37,426 nucleotides of DNA from a bacterium (GTDB lineage: Bacteria > Actinomycetota > Acidimicrobiia > Spongiisociales > UBA5794). A program made the translations under genes and the position numbers. Every line of letters begins with the position of its first letter. Within the stretch, counting starts at the first letter, position 1. The notes under the pieces were generated by a model. That model ran no database searches. It saw only the letters and a list, made by a program, of their open reading frames with translations, and was not told the origin of the DNA. The stretch covers positions 1 through 37,426 of the forward strand of contig JAAELU010000546.1 in the NCBI GenBank assembly GCA_024226255.1, read 5' to 3'. Below, in pieces: positions 15,514 to 23,349 of this stretch.

Positions 15514-17169
15514 ATGAGTGGTCCAAGGCCGGTACGGGCTCCGCGAGGAACCAAAATCAGTTGTTTGGGTTGGCCCCAGGAAGCTGCAATGCGGATGCTG
15601 ATGAACAATCTCGATCCCGAAGTCGCCGAGCGCCCCGACGACCTCGTGGTCTATGGAGGCACCGGTAGAGCCGCTCGGTCGTGGGAGGCCTTTGACGCCA
15701 TCGTGTCGACTCTGCAGCGGCTCGAAGGTGATGAGACGCTGCTGATTCAATCGGGCAAACCTGTGGGAGTGTTCCGCACCCATGAATGGGCACCCCGGGT
15801 CCTCCTGGCCAACTCGAACCTGGTACCGGATTGGGGCAACTGGGAGGAGTTCCGCAAGCTCGAGGCGATGGGCCTCACCATGTATGGCCAAATGACTGCC
15901 GGCTCATGGATCTACATTGGTACCCAAGGGATTCTCCAGGGAACGTACGAGACGTTCGCCGAGATCGGGCGCAAACGATTCAACGGCACGCTGGCGGGGA
16001 CGATCACCCTGACTGCCGGTCTCGGCGGCATGGGAGGAGCCCAGCCGTTGGCGGTGACCATGAACGATGGTGTTGCGCTGTGCATCGATGTCGACCCGGA
16101 GCGAGTGCGACGGCGTCTCGAGACTCGCTATCTCGACGAGGTAGCCGACGACGTCGAGGCTGCAGTGGCTCGCTGCATGGAGGCCCGGGACGCCCGGCAG
16201 CGGTTGAGCGTTGGTGTTGTCGGCAATGCCGCCGACGTTGTCCCGCAATTGCTCGAGATGGACTTCCCGGCGGACATCGTCACCGACCAGACGTCGGCGC
16301 ACGACCCCATGACATACGTCCCCGCCGACCTGACGCCCGCAGCCGCCGAGCGGATGCGGGACGAGGACCCGCAGGTTCTCATCAGGCGAGCCCGCGAGTC
16401 GATGGCGCGCCATTGCGCCGCCATGGTCGGGTTCCTGGACCGCGGTGCTGAAGTGTTCGACTACGGCAATTCACTGCGCACCGAGGCGCAGCTGGGAGGG
16501 TTCGAGCGAGCGTTCGACTATCCAGGGTTCCTGCCGGCGTACGTTCGTCCCTTGTTCTGCGAGGGCAAGGGGCCGTTCCGTTGGGTTGCGCTGAGCGGCG
16601 ATCCGGCCGACATTGCCGCCACCGACAGGGCCGTGCTCGAGGAGTTCCCCGACGATGAGGCGTTGGCGCGATGGATCAAGCTCGCTTCGGAACGGGTTGA
16701 GTATCAGGGCCTGCCTGCCCGGATCTGTTGGCTGGGATATGGCGAACGACAGCGGCTCGGGTTGCGATTCAACGAAATGGTGCGCACCGGCGAGGTGTCT
16801 GCCCCGATCGTGATCGGCCGCGACCACCTCGACTCAGGTTCGGTGGCCTCGCCGTATCGCGAGACCGAGGACATGGCCGACGGATCGGACGCCATTGCCG
16901 ATTGGCCCTTGCTCAACGCAATGGCCAATACCGCTTCAGGGGCTACGTGGGTGAGCATTCACCACGGTGGGGGAGTCGGCATCGGCCGGTCCATCCATGC
17001 CGGCATGGTCGTCTTGGCCGACGGCACAGAACTTGCCGACCAGCGGTTGGCGCGGGTGCTCACAACCGATCCGGGAACAGGTGTCATGCGTCACGCCGAT
17101 GCCGGCTATGAGATAGCCAAGCGGGTAGCCGCCGACAGGGGAGTCGACCTCCCAATGGAGCAGGCGTGA
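15514..17169 (+). CDS. hutU: Urocanate hydratase
   Basis: The product from the ATG is 551 residues, the usual urocanase length. It converts urocanate to imidazolonepropionate in the second step of histidine degradation and uses tightly bound NAD+ as an electrophile. Visible hallmarks are the N-terminal [22 protein letters not shown] region, [11 protein letters not shown], the NAD-binding [12 protein letters not shown] (about 168-179), and the active-site Cys405 in [12 protein letters not shown]. The C-terminal [15 protein letters not shown] is also conserved in the family. It is the first gene of hutU-hutI-hutH, with 31 nt to hutI. The inverted repeat upstream lies in its promoter or leader region. 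Confidence 0.98.
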   Translation: MSGPRPVRAPRGTKISCLGWPQEAAMRMLMNNLDPEVAERPDDLVVYGGTGRAARSWEAFDAIVSTLQRLEGDETLLIQSGKPVGVFRTHEWAPRVLLANSNLVPDWGNWEEFRKLEAMGLTMYGQMTAGSWIYIGTQGILQGTYETFAEIGRKRFNGTLAGTITLTAGLGGMGGAQPLAVTMNDGVALCIDVDPERVRRRLETRYLDEVADDVEAAVARCMEARDARQRLSVGVVGNAADVVPQLLEMDFPADIVTDQTSAHDPMTYVPADLTPAAAERMRDEDPQVLIRRARESMARHCAAMVGFLDRGAEVFDYGNSLRTEAQLGGFERAFDYPGFLPAYVRPLFCEGKGPFRWVALSGDPADIAATDRAVLEEFPDDEALARWIKLASERVEYQGLPARICWLGYGERQRLGLRFNEMVRTGEVSAPIVIGRDHLDSGSVASPYRETEDMADGSDAIADWPLLNAMANTASGATWVSIHHGGGVGIGRSIHAGMVVLADGTELADQRLARVLTTDPGTGVMRHADAGYEIAKRVAADRGVDLPMEQA

Positions 17170-17200
17170 GGCGGACAGCGACGGATCGGACAATCCGCCG

Positions 17201-18427
17201 ATGACGGCGAAGGTCGACACGTTGATTGTGGGCGCCCAGGTGGCCACTGTTGGCGTCGCCGATGACTACGGACTTCTCAACGAAGGTGTGGTGGGAATCA
17301 CAGATGGCAACATTGCCTATGTCGGACCGTCATCGGATCAGCTCGAAGCCGAGGTGACGATTGACGCCGCTGGGAAGCTGTTGACTCCGGCACTTGTGGA
17401 TTGCCATACCCACCTCGTGTTCGGCGGGCGGCGGATCGTCGACTTCGAGAAGCGTCTCCAGGGATCGACGTACGCTGAGATCGCCCAGTCCGGAGGTGGC
17501 ATCAGGTCGACGGTGGCAGCCACCCGGCAGACGTCTGAGGATGAGCTATACGAATTGGCTGTACCTCGGGTGCAGTGGTTGATGGCGAGCGGCGTCGCCA
17601 CCGTTGAGATCAAGTCCGGATACGGGCTCGACCTCGACACTGAGCTGCGGATGTTGCGGGTAGCGCGGCGCCTTGGAGCCGATCTGCCGGTGACCGTTGT
17701 CACCTCCTTGCTCGCCGCCCACGCAGTGCCTGACGAATACAGCACCGATGTCGACGCCTACGTAGACCTGATTTGCAGCGAGCTGATCCCGGCGGCAGTA
17801 GCCGAGAATCTGGCCGATTCGGTTGACGCTTTCTGCGAGACGATCGCATTCTCTCCGGCTCAGGTACGGAGAGTCTTTGATGCCGCGGCTGCGGCCGGCT
17901 TGCCCGTTCGGCTGCATGCAGATCAGTTGTCGGATCTCGGGGGAGCCGCGCTGGCTGCGGAATACGGCTCGCTGTCGGCCGATCACCTCGAACACGCCTC
18001 CACCCAGGGTCTGGCGCACCTGGCGGCTGCCGGGACGGTGGCGGTGTTGATTCCGGGTGCATCGACCTTCCTCGACGAGACGAAGCGTCCACCGATTGCT
18101 GCGATGCGAGAGGTCGCGGTGCCTATGGCAGTGGCTACAGATCTGAACCCAGGATCGGCGCCACTGGGCTCGATGCAGCTGGCGATGGCGTTGGCGTGCA
18201 CCCGTTTCGGACTCACCCCGGCAGAAGCGCTGCACGGTGCGAGCCGTCACGCGGCGACCGCACTTGGCATGTCCGATCGGGGCGAAATTGCCCGCGGCAT
18301 GCGGGCAGATTTGGCACTGTGGGACGTTGCGGATCCCGCCGCGTTGGCCTATTGGTTCGGAGCGTCGCTCCTGTCACAGCTGTGGATTGGCGGCGAAATC
18401 ATCGATTCCGTCGGTTCGGGTGTTTGA
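17201..18427 (+). CDS. hutI: Imidazolonepropionase
   Basis: The 408-residue amidohydrolase opens the imidazolone ring to N-formimino-L-glutamate, the third step of histidine breakdown. The metal-binding HxH motif is His69 and His71 in DCHTHLVFGGRR. It is followed by the family segment STYAEIAQSGGGI and the substrate-binding EIKSGYGLD. Further conserved parts are LHADQLSDLGG and the catalytic ATDLNPGSAP near residue 310. The ATG lacks a clear Shine-Dalgarno site, so translation may depend on coupling to hutU. The length and every motif fit the family. Confidence 0.97.
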   Translation: MTAKVDTLIVGAQVATVGVADDYGLLNEGVVGITDGNIAYVGPSSDQLEAEVTIDAAGKLLTPALVDCHTHLVFGGRRIVDFEKRLQGSTYAEIAQSGGGIRSTVAATRQTSEDELYELAVPRVQWLMASGVATVEIKSGYGLDLDTELRMLRVARRLGADLPVTVVTSLLAAHAVPDEYSTDVDAYVDLICSELIPAAVAENLADSVDAFCETIAFSPAQVRRVFDAAAAAGLPVRLHADQLSDLGGAALAAEYGSLSADHLEHASTQGLAHLAAAGTVAVLIPGASTFLDETKRPPIAAMREVAVPMAVATDLNPGSAPLGSMQLAMALACTRFGLTPAEALHGASRHAATALGMSDRGEIARGMRADLALWDVADPAALAYWFGASLLSQLWIGGEIIDSVGSGV

Positions 18428-18467
18428 TGGTGTCGAGGGATGACAGCGATATGCGAGAGTGGGGTCG

Positions 18468-19982
18468 ATGAGCGACATTCAACTGACCGGGACCGGCCTG
18501 AGTCGGGCTGATGTCCTTGCGGTCGCCCGGGGCGAAGCTTCGGTGGCGTTGGCAGACAAGGCCCGATCGGCAATGGATCAATCACGCCGCGTTGTCGACG
18601 AGCTGGCCGCTTCAGGAGAGCCCACCTATGGCGTCTCGACAGGTTTTGGCGCGCTGGCACTGACGTTCATTCCGGAGGAACGGCGGCTGGAGTTGCAGCG
18701 CAACTTGATCCGCTCCCATGCTGCCGGGATGGGCCCCCGTGTTGAGCGTGAGGTCGTCCGAGCAATGATGCTGCTGCGAGCCCGCACCCTGGCGATGGGC
18801 TCGTCTGGGATTCGGCCACTCGTAGTTGATCGAATGCTGGACTTGCTCAACGCCGGTGTGACACCGGCTGTCTACGAATTTGGTTCTCTGGGGGCGTCGG
18901 GAGACTTGGCGCCGCTGGCGCACGCCGCCCTGGCATTGCTCGGCGAAGGCACCGTCGAGGTTGATGGCGACGATCACGATGCGGCAGTCGTGTTGGCCGC
19001 ACATGGGTGGGAGCCTATTGAGCTCCAGGCCAAAGAGGGTTTGGCTCTCATCAACGGCACCGATGGCATTCTGGGGATGCTGGTGATGGCGTTGGCCGAT
19101 CTCGAGACGCTGCTCGATACGGCCGACATTGCGGCCGCCATGAGCGTTGAGGCTCTACTAGGAACCAACCGGGCCTTTGCCGCGGACATCGTCGAGATGC
19201 GGCCCCAGCCAGGCCAGGGAATCTCGGCGGCCAACATGTGGGCGGTTCTGGCCGACTCGCCGTTGGTTGCATCGCATCGTCACGACGACCCGCGCGTTCA
19301 GGATGCCTACTCGTTGCGATGCGCTCCACAGGTCACGGGTGCCGCCCGCGATACGTGGGCGTATGCGGCGACCGTGGCTGACAATGAGATGAGATCTGCC
19401 ATCGACAACCCCGTTGTGACCGCTGATGGCCGGATCGAGTCTGGTGGCAATTTCCACGGCATTCCTCTGGGCCTGGCCTGTGACTTTCTCGCCATCGCCA
19501 CCGCTGAGGTTGGCGCGATCGCTGAGCGACGGGTTGACCGCATGCTCGACCCGGCGCGCTCCCAGGGGCTGCCGCCGTTTCTGACCAACGACCCGGGTGT
19601 TTCGTCGGGCTTGATGATTGCGCAGTACACGGCGGCGTCGATTGTCGCCGAGAATCGACGTTTGGCGGTTCCGGCCAGCGTCGACTCGCTACCGACCTCT
19701 GCAATGCAGGAGGACCATGTCTCGATGGCATGGGGCGCCGCCCGCAAGCTGAGGCAGTCGGTTGCCAACCTGGGCCGGCTTTTGGCAATCGAGGTGGTCA
19801 CCGCCGCTCAGGCCATTGAGCTGCGCGAGCCCGATCCGGGACCGGCGACGGGTCGGGTCGTTGCCCGTCTCCGCCGGGACGTAGCTCACCTCGATATCGA
19901 TCGGATACTGGCACCGGACCTCGCCGTGGCCACAGAGCTCGTGGTGTCCGGCGAGATCGTTACGGCTGCGAGCATCAACTAG
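18468..19982 (+). CDS. hutH: Histidine ammonia-lyase
   Basis: The 504-residue protein deaminates histidine to trans-urocanate, the first step of the pathway. The self-forming MIO electrophile arises from Ala143-Ser144-Gly145 in FGSLGASGDLAPLAH. Tyr54 in YGVSTGFG corresponds to the catalytic tyrosine. Further along, the CAPQVTGAARDTW and FHGIPLGLACDF segments and the tail NLGRLLAIE fit the family. I prefer the ATG at 18468 to the in-frame GTG 9 nt upstream because MSDIQLTGTGLS gives the normal N-terminus. The gene ends in a CTAG shared with the convergent regulator. No hutG or hutF lies in the window. Confidence 0.97.
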   Translation: MSDIQLTGTGLSRADVLAVARGEASVALADKARSAMDQSRRVVDELAASGEPTYGVSTGFGALALTFIPEERRLELQRNLIRSHAAGMGPRVEREVVRAMMLLRARTLAMGSSGIRPLVVDRMLDLLNAGVTPAVYEFGSLGASGDLAPLAHAALALLGEGTVEVDGDDHDAAVVLAAHGWEPIELQAKEGLALINGTDGILGMLVMALADLETLLDTADIAAAMSVEALLGTNRAFAADIVEMRPQPGQGISAANMWAVLADSPLVASHRHDDPRVQDAYSLRCAPQVTGAARDTWAYAATVADNEMRSAIDNPVVTADGRIESGGNFHGIPLGLACDFLAIATAEVGAIAERRVDRMLDPARSQGLPPFLTNDPGVSSGLMIAQYTAASIVAENRRLAVPASVDSLPTSAMQEDHVSMAWGAARKLRQSVANLGRLLAIEVVTAAQAIELREPDPGPATGRVVARLRRDVAHLDIDRILAPDLAVATELVVSGEIVTAASIN

Positions 19983-20779
19983 CCGTCGGCCAGCTGCCTC
20001 AGGATCGCTTCGGCATCGGCAGTTGCGGGGAGCAGGGTTTCGATGCGGAGCTCCTCGAGAGTCACGTCGTGGGCGGCGCCGATCGTTGCGATCGTTGTGA
20101 ATGTCTCGAGGTTGCCCAGTGGTGTCATCAGCACGATGGGGACCAGCAGTTCGTCGGCCTGGGGTGCACTCTCCGAGAAACCCACGTGCTCCGGGTCGGT
20201 ATAGCCGCGGGCTTCTGCGAAGAGATTCGCGAGTTCGGTGTCGCCGGGTCGCTCGGCGACATCCCGAGCAAGGCGCCTCAGAAGGACCCCGGCGACAGCC
20301 TCCCAATTGGCGACGGAGTCGCGGATACCGGCTGGGTGGAACATAAGGCGCATCACATTGCCCTGGACCTCGGATGGATCGGCCGTTGGCGGCAGTGCAA
20401 TCGCAATCAGCTGGGTGGCGATGGCGTTGGCGGCGATGAGATTCCACAGTCGATCGACGATGTACGCCGGGTACGGATGGTGGGCATCGAGCAGTCGGGC
20501 CAGTGTGCCCTGAACTTGAATGAGCTGTTCGTCGTCAGGCCCCCGCTGGCGATAGGCCGGTGCGAACCCCGCACTATCGAGGAGATCGTTGCGTTGCCGA
20601 AGCGGCACTTCGAGGGTGGCGGCCAAGTGGATCACCATTTCCCGTGACGGTTGGGCGCGACCGGTTTCCAGGAAGCTGATGTGGCGTTGCGAGACTCCGG
20701 CGCTTGCCGCCAGGTCGAGTTGGGAGAAGTGGCGGCTGGTCCGCCAGTCACGGAGTCGATCACCGAACGTCACTGTCAT
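19979..20779 (-). CDS. XRE-family regulator with MmyB-type C-terminal domain
   Basis: The 266-residue protein has an N-terminal lambda-repressor-like helix-turn-helix (residues about 7-62, with FSQLDLAASAGVSQRHISFLE as recognition region). A C-terminal domain of about 160 residues carries the MmyB-type pattern (AYIVDRLWNLIAANAIA, then VMRLMFHPAGIRDSVANWEAV). Proteins of this kind bind a small, probably fatty or aromatic ligand and often repress a divergent neighbour. Here the divergent gene is the small membrane protein at 20892. A good promoter and alternating GTAATC half-sites lie directly upstream. Histidine operon control is possible by position but not indicated. Confidence 0.9.
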   Translation of the reverse strand: MTVTFGDRLRDWRTSRHFSQLDLAASAGVSQRHISFLETGRAQPSREMVIHLAATLEVPLRQRNDLLDSAGFAPAYRQRGPDDEQLIQVQGTLARLLDAHHPYPAYIVDRLWNLIAANAIATQLIAIALPPTADPSEVQGNVMRLMFHPAGIRDSVANWEAVAGVLLRRLARDVAERPGDTELANLFAEARGYTDPEHVGFSESAPQADELLVPIVLMTPLGNLETFTTIATIGAAHDVTLEELRIETLLPATADAEAILRQLADG

Positions 20780-20786
20780 GAAGTGG

Positions 20787-20815
20787 ACGGTATCGCGGTC
20801 GAGTAGAGCTGTCTA
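20787..20815 (-). promoter_or_regulatory. Leaderless promoter of the XRE gene
   Basis: On the minus strand TAGACA (20810-20815) and TACCGT (20787-20792) are separated by 17 nt. The ATG begins 7 nt after the -10 box. This is the best -35/-10 pair among the leaderless candidates. Confidence 0.65.
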
Positions 20816-20842
20816 TTACGCAGCAGGTAATCGACATGATTA
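20815..20842. promoter_or_regulatory. Overlapping inverted repeats, likely operator
   Basis: ATTAC (20815-20819) and GTAAT (20827-20831) form a perfect inverted repeat with a 7-nt spacer. TAATC (20828-20832) and GATTA (20838-20842) form a second with a 5-nt spacer, using the same central half-site. The first overlaps the edge of the XRE -35 box. The second spans TCGACA (20831-20836), a candidate -35 for the divergent gene. Confidence 0.5.
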
Positions 20843-20891
20843 TGCCTAGGGCGCATTGTGGTCAGAGATCTAACGGCCAAACGGAGGAATC

Positions 20892-21296
20892 ATGCAGAAT
20901 CTCAGAAGGACTATCAGAGCGAATTCGGTGTTCTCGGAAGTCAGTGGGGGAGTCCTGCTGTTGGGCGCCGGGCTCCTCGACGGAGTGTTTGGCCTGGATT
21001 CCTGGTTCCTGGCCCTCCTCGGGGCCTCGCTCGTCGGCTATGGCGCTCTGCTCTGGCTCCGGGTCAGGCGCGACGATGTTCGACCCCTCGCGAAGTTGGC
21101 GGCGGTGTTGGATGTCGACTGGGTTATCGCGGCTGCGGTGGTCCTGGTGGCGTTCCCGACTGCGATGACGACCACCGGACGCGGTGGGTTGTTTGTGGTG
21201 TCACTCTTCGTTGCCGGCTTCGCGGCCGAGCAGATCATCGCGTTGCGTCGGCTCCGCTCGGCCGATCTAGATCGAGGCGTGTTGTCCGTGAGCTAG
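20892..21296 (+). CDS. Small four-helix membrane protein
   Basis: The 134-residue protein has a basic N-terminus (MQNLRRTIRANSVFSEVSGG) and four membrane helices at about 18-35, 38-55, 75-92 and 97-115. GGAGG lies 4 nt before the ATG. The length, the GASLVGYGALLWLRVRR hairpin and the tail resemble small integral membrane proteins found beside transcriptional regulators, but I assign no family. It is divergent from the XRE gene with a 112-bp shared control region, so it is the likely regulatory target. Its 3' end overlaps the convergent methyltransferase gene by 30 nt. Confidence 0.8.
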   Translation: MQNLRRTIRANSVFSEVSGGVLLLGAGLLDGVFGLDSWFLALLGASLVGYGALLWLRVRRDDVRPLAKLAAVLDVDWVIAAAVVLVAFPTAMTTTGRGGLFVVSLFVAGFAAEQIIALRRLRSADLDRGVLSVS

Positions 21297-22187
21297 CTGG
21301 TCGACTCGATGCCGAATCGCAGCAATATGTTCGGGCGTCGATCCACAACAGGCGCCGACGATGCGGGCGCCTTCGGCGACGGCACGGTCGACGTAGTCGT
21401 CCATGTCAGCGGCCGTGGCTGGGTACTCCATCGTGAGTCCGGAGTACAGCGGGATTCCGCAGTTGCCTTTGGCGACAAGAAGCGCTTGCGGGGCGGTCTC
21501 ACGTATCCCGGCGACGGCGGCGACGATGTCGTCGGGGCCGATGCCACAGTTGGCCCCCACACCGGTCAGGCGACCGGTCTCGTCGGCCCATGTGCCGACG
21601 GTGCGCGGGTGGACTCCCATCATGGTGTGGCCGTGGCTGTCGAAGCTCATTGTGGCGACGATCGGCAGGTCGGTCTGGCTGGCTGCAGTGAAAGCGGCCT
21701 GGAGCTCCTCGAGTGAGGACATAGTCTCGATCCACAACACATCGACGCCACCGTCGATGAGACCGGCGATCTGTTCGGTGAAAGCCGCCTCAGCCTCGGG
21801 AACGGTGAGGAGCCCATAGGGCACGAGCAGTGAGCCGGTGGGGCCGATGCTTCCTGCGACCACCACGGGACGGTCAACCGACTCGGCCGCTCTACGGGCG
21901 ACGCGGGCGCCGGCGGTATTGAGCTCGCGAGTGCGATCGGCGCTCTTGTGCAATTCGAGCCGAGGTCCGTTACCTCCAAAAGTGTTTGTGAGAATGATGT
22001 CGGCGCCTGCGTCCACATAGCTCTTGTGGACCGACTCGACGAGTTCGGGATTGGCGACATTGAGGAGTTCGGGAGAACCCCCGGGCTCGAGGCCACCGTC
22101 AAAGAGGGCCGTGCCCATGGCGCCGTCAGCAACGAGGAGAGCCTTCTCATTCAGAAGGTCCTGGAAGATGGTGCTGTGCTCGGCCAT
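21267..22187 (-). CDS. Homocysteine S-methyltransferase, betaine/S-methylmethionine type
   Basis: The 306-residue protein is a zinc-dependent methyltransferase of the family that includes MmuM, BHMT and the N-terminal module of MetH. It moves a methyl group to homocysteine to make methionine. Family hallmarks are DGAMGTAL near the N-terminus, ADIILTNTFGGN, GSIGPTG, and the zinc cysteines in GANCGIGPDD and GACCGSTPEH. The methyl donor cannot be read from sequence; a betaine-aldehyde dehydrogenase 5 kb away makes betaine worth considering. I chose the ATG at 22187, which has GGAG 6 nt upstream, over the in-frame ATG at 22199, which has none. A hairpin with a T-run lies about 50 nt before the start. 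Confidence 0.92.
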   Translation of the reverse strand: MAEHSTIFQDLLNEKALLVADGAMGTALFDGGLEPGGSPELLNVANPELVESVHKSYVDAGADIILTNTFGGNGPRLELHKSADRTRELNTAGARVARRAAESVDRPVVVAGSIGPTGSLLVPYGLLTVPEAEAAFTEQIAGLIDGGVDVLWIETMSSLEELQAAFTAASQTDLPIVATMSFDSHGHTMMGVHPRTVGTWADETGRLTGVGANCGIGPDDIVAAVAGIRETAPQALLVAKGNCGIPLYSGLTMEYPATAADMDDYVDRAVAEGARIVGACCGSTPEHIAAIRHRVDQLAHGQHASI

Positions 22188-22246
22188 GCTGTTCTCCATT
22201 CATGCGGCGCCGGAGCGACAGGGCTTGCGGGGTGCATGAGACGGAA

Positions 22247-22273
22247 AAACCGCCTCACGACGGGAGGCGGTTT
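22247..22273 (-). terminator. Rho-independent terminator or attenuator upstream of the methyltransferase
   Basis: On the minus strand AAACCGCCTC pairs perfectly with GAGGCGGTTT (10 bp) around a 7-nt loop, and the downstream arm runs into five consecutive T. It lies about 95 nt after the DUF3592-like gene and about 60 nt before the methyltransferase start. It either ends the upstream operon or attenuates the downstream gene. Confidence 0.7.
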
Positions 22274-22368
22274 CCTCGACGTCGCTTTAGCTGCATTTGT
22301 TGAGCGCCCGCAAGCTGACTGGTCAAATCTGGCGCTTTGTTGGGTTGAACCCTAGTTGCATTGGTCGG

Positions 22369-22962
22369 TCACTGTGGCGAAGTGCTTGAGAGCTGCCTCT
22401 TTTTGGCCAGAGATACGACGTGAGACGTGTCGTCGAGTACTACGAGGATCGAGGACTCGTTCTCGCAGGACCAGACGCTCCATTCTCCGTCCGGGGCTCG
22501 GCCTGTTGCCGCTGCTCCCAGTGAGACCCACAGCTCCTCGTTCGGATTCTCTGAGATAGCACGCACCGAGAGAGTCCGACGCACGGTGTTGCCCTTCTTG
22601 ATGCGAACGACCCTCCGTCCCCACTGCCCATCGCGCAGCAGCGTCGCGATGGTGCGTTTCTCTTTGAACTGGGCATACCCGATCATTGCAACCACGAACG
22701 CGAGCATTAGGGCGATCCATGTGAGAACGTGGATGTTGCGCGCCTCGGGGAGCCGCACCAACTGAGGGTTGTCCGGATCAACAAGCACGACCACATCCTC
22801 GCCTTGGGCCGACCGTTTCCAACCCGTGAACCACCCGGAGTAGATGATGGCCTGGTGGTGTTCGCCGGCTACATCGAAACTGACCTTGAGTTCGTCCGGT
22901 CCCCGGGAGGATCGATCAACCTCATCCACCCGGGCTACCACCCCATAGCCATCGCTCAGCAA
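22369..22962 (-). CDS. DUF3592-like membrane protein
   Basis: The 197-residue protein has a beta-rich N-terminal domain (about 1-75) containing GWFTGWKRSAQGEDVVVLVDPDNPQ-like features; the VDPDNP segment just before a membrane helix (about 82-97) is typical of DUF3592 proteins. A soluble C-terminal half (about 100-197) has several strands (RRVVRIKKGN, RRTLSVRAIS) and a Lys/Ser-rich tail. The start is probably TTG, overlapping the end of the upstream gene by 7 nt, so translation may be coupled. An in-frame GTG at 22941 is the alternative. The function is unknown. Confidence 0.7.
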   Translation of the reverse strand: MLSDGYGVVARVDEVDRSSRGPDELKVSFDVAGEHHQAIIYSGWFTGWKRSAQGEDVVVLVDPDNPQLVRLPEARNIHVLTWIALMLAFVVAMIGYAQFKEKRTIATLLRDGQWGRRVVRIKKGNTVRRTLSVRAISENPNEELWVSLGAAATGRAPDGEWSVWSCENESSILVVLDDTSHVVSLAKKRQLSSTSPQ

Positions 22963-23291
22963 TGCATCGTTTGCGGCGCGCTGAACGAGATACCAAGCAG
23001 ATGAAGCGGCGAGCCGGGTCCGAGGCCCACGGGGGGAGTTGGCCCGTCAGATTGGTTTGGTATGCCCCAGCGGCTCAGCCGAAGGGGCGTCCTGGCGGCA
23101 TGCTTCGTGCGGATCTCTAGTCCCAACCAAAACGCGGCAGCGGCGGTCCCGGCTGAGATACTGAGAACCAAGGTGCGTGACCGAGTGCCCCACCCGGATG
23201 TGTTCGAGCCAATGACGAACGTCAGCGCAATCAAGCCAATGGCAACGACGAGGAGCAGCAGCCGCAGCGCGTTGTCCTGAGCACGAGTCAT
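22956..23291 (-). CDS. Small two-helix membrane protein
   Basis: The ATG at 23291 has AAAGG about 6 nt upstream and gives 111 residues starting MTRAQDNALR. The longer open frame to 23420 lacks a ribosome binding site. Two membrane helices are visible (about 10-28 and 38-57). A basic and proline-rich C-terminus follows (RTKHAARTPLRLSRWG, then TPPVGLGPGSPLH). It is co-transcribed with the DUF3592-like gene through a 7-nt overlap and follows the ABC exporter pair by 58 nt. I recognise no family. Confidence 0.65.
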   Translation of the reverse strand: MTRAQDNALRLLLLVVAIGLIALTFVIGSNTSGWGTRSRTLVLSISAGTAAAAFWLGLEIRTKHAARTPLRLSRWGIPNQSDGPTPPVGLGPGSPLHLLGISFSAPQTMHC

Positions 23292-23349
23292 ATCACCTTT
23301 CGACGTCGCCAGCCTATCCGGCGCCGCACATCGAACCGGCCCAGTCGGG

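Noticed and set aside
22274-22368. Known SAM, SAH or cobalamin riboswitch before the methyltransferase
   Set aside because: I could not find the conserved core sequences of these classes; only a terminator-like hairpin and one further weak pairing are visible.
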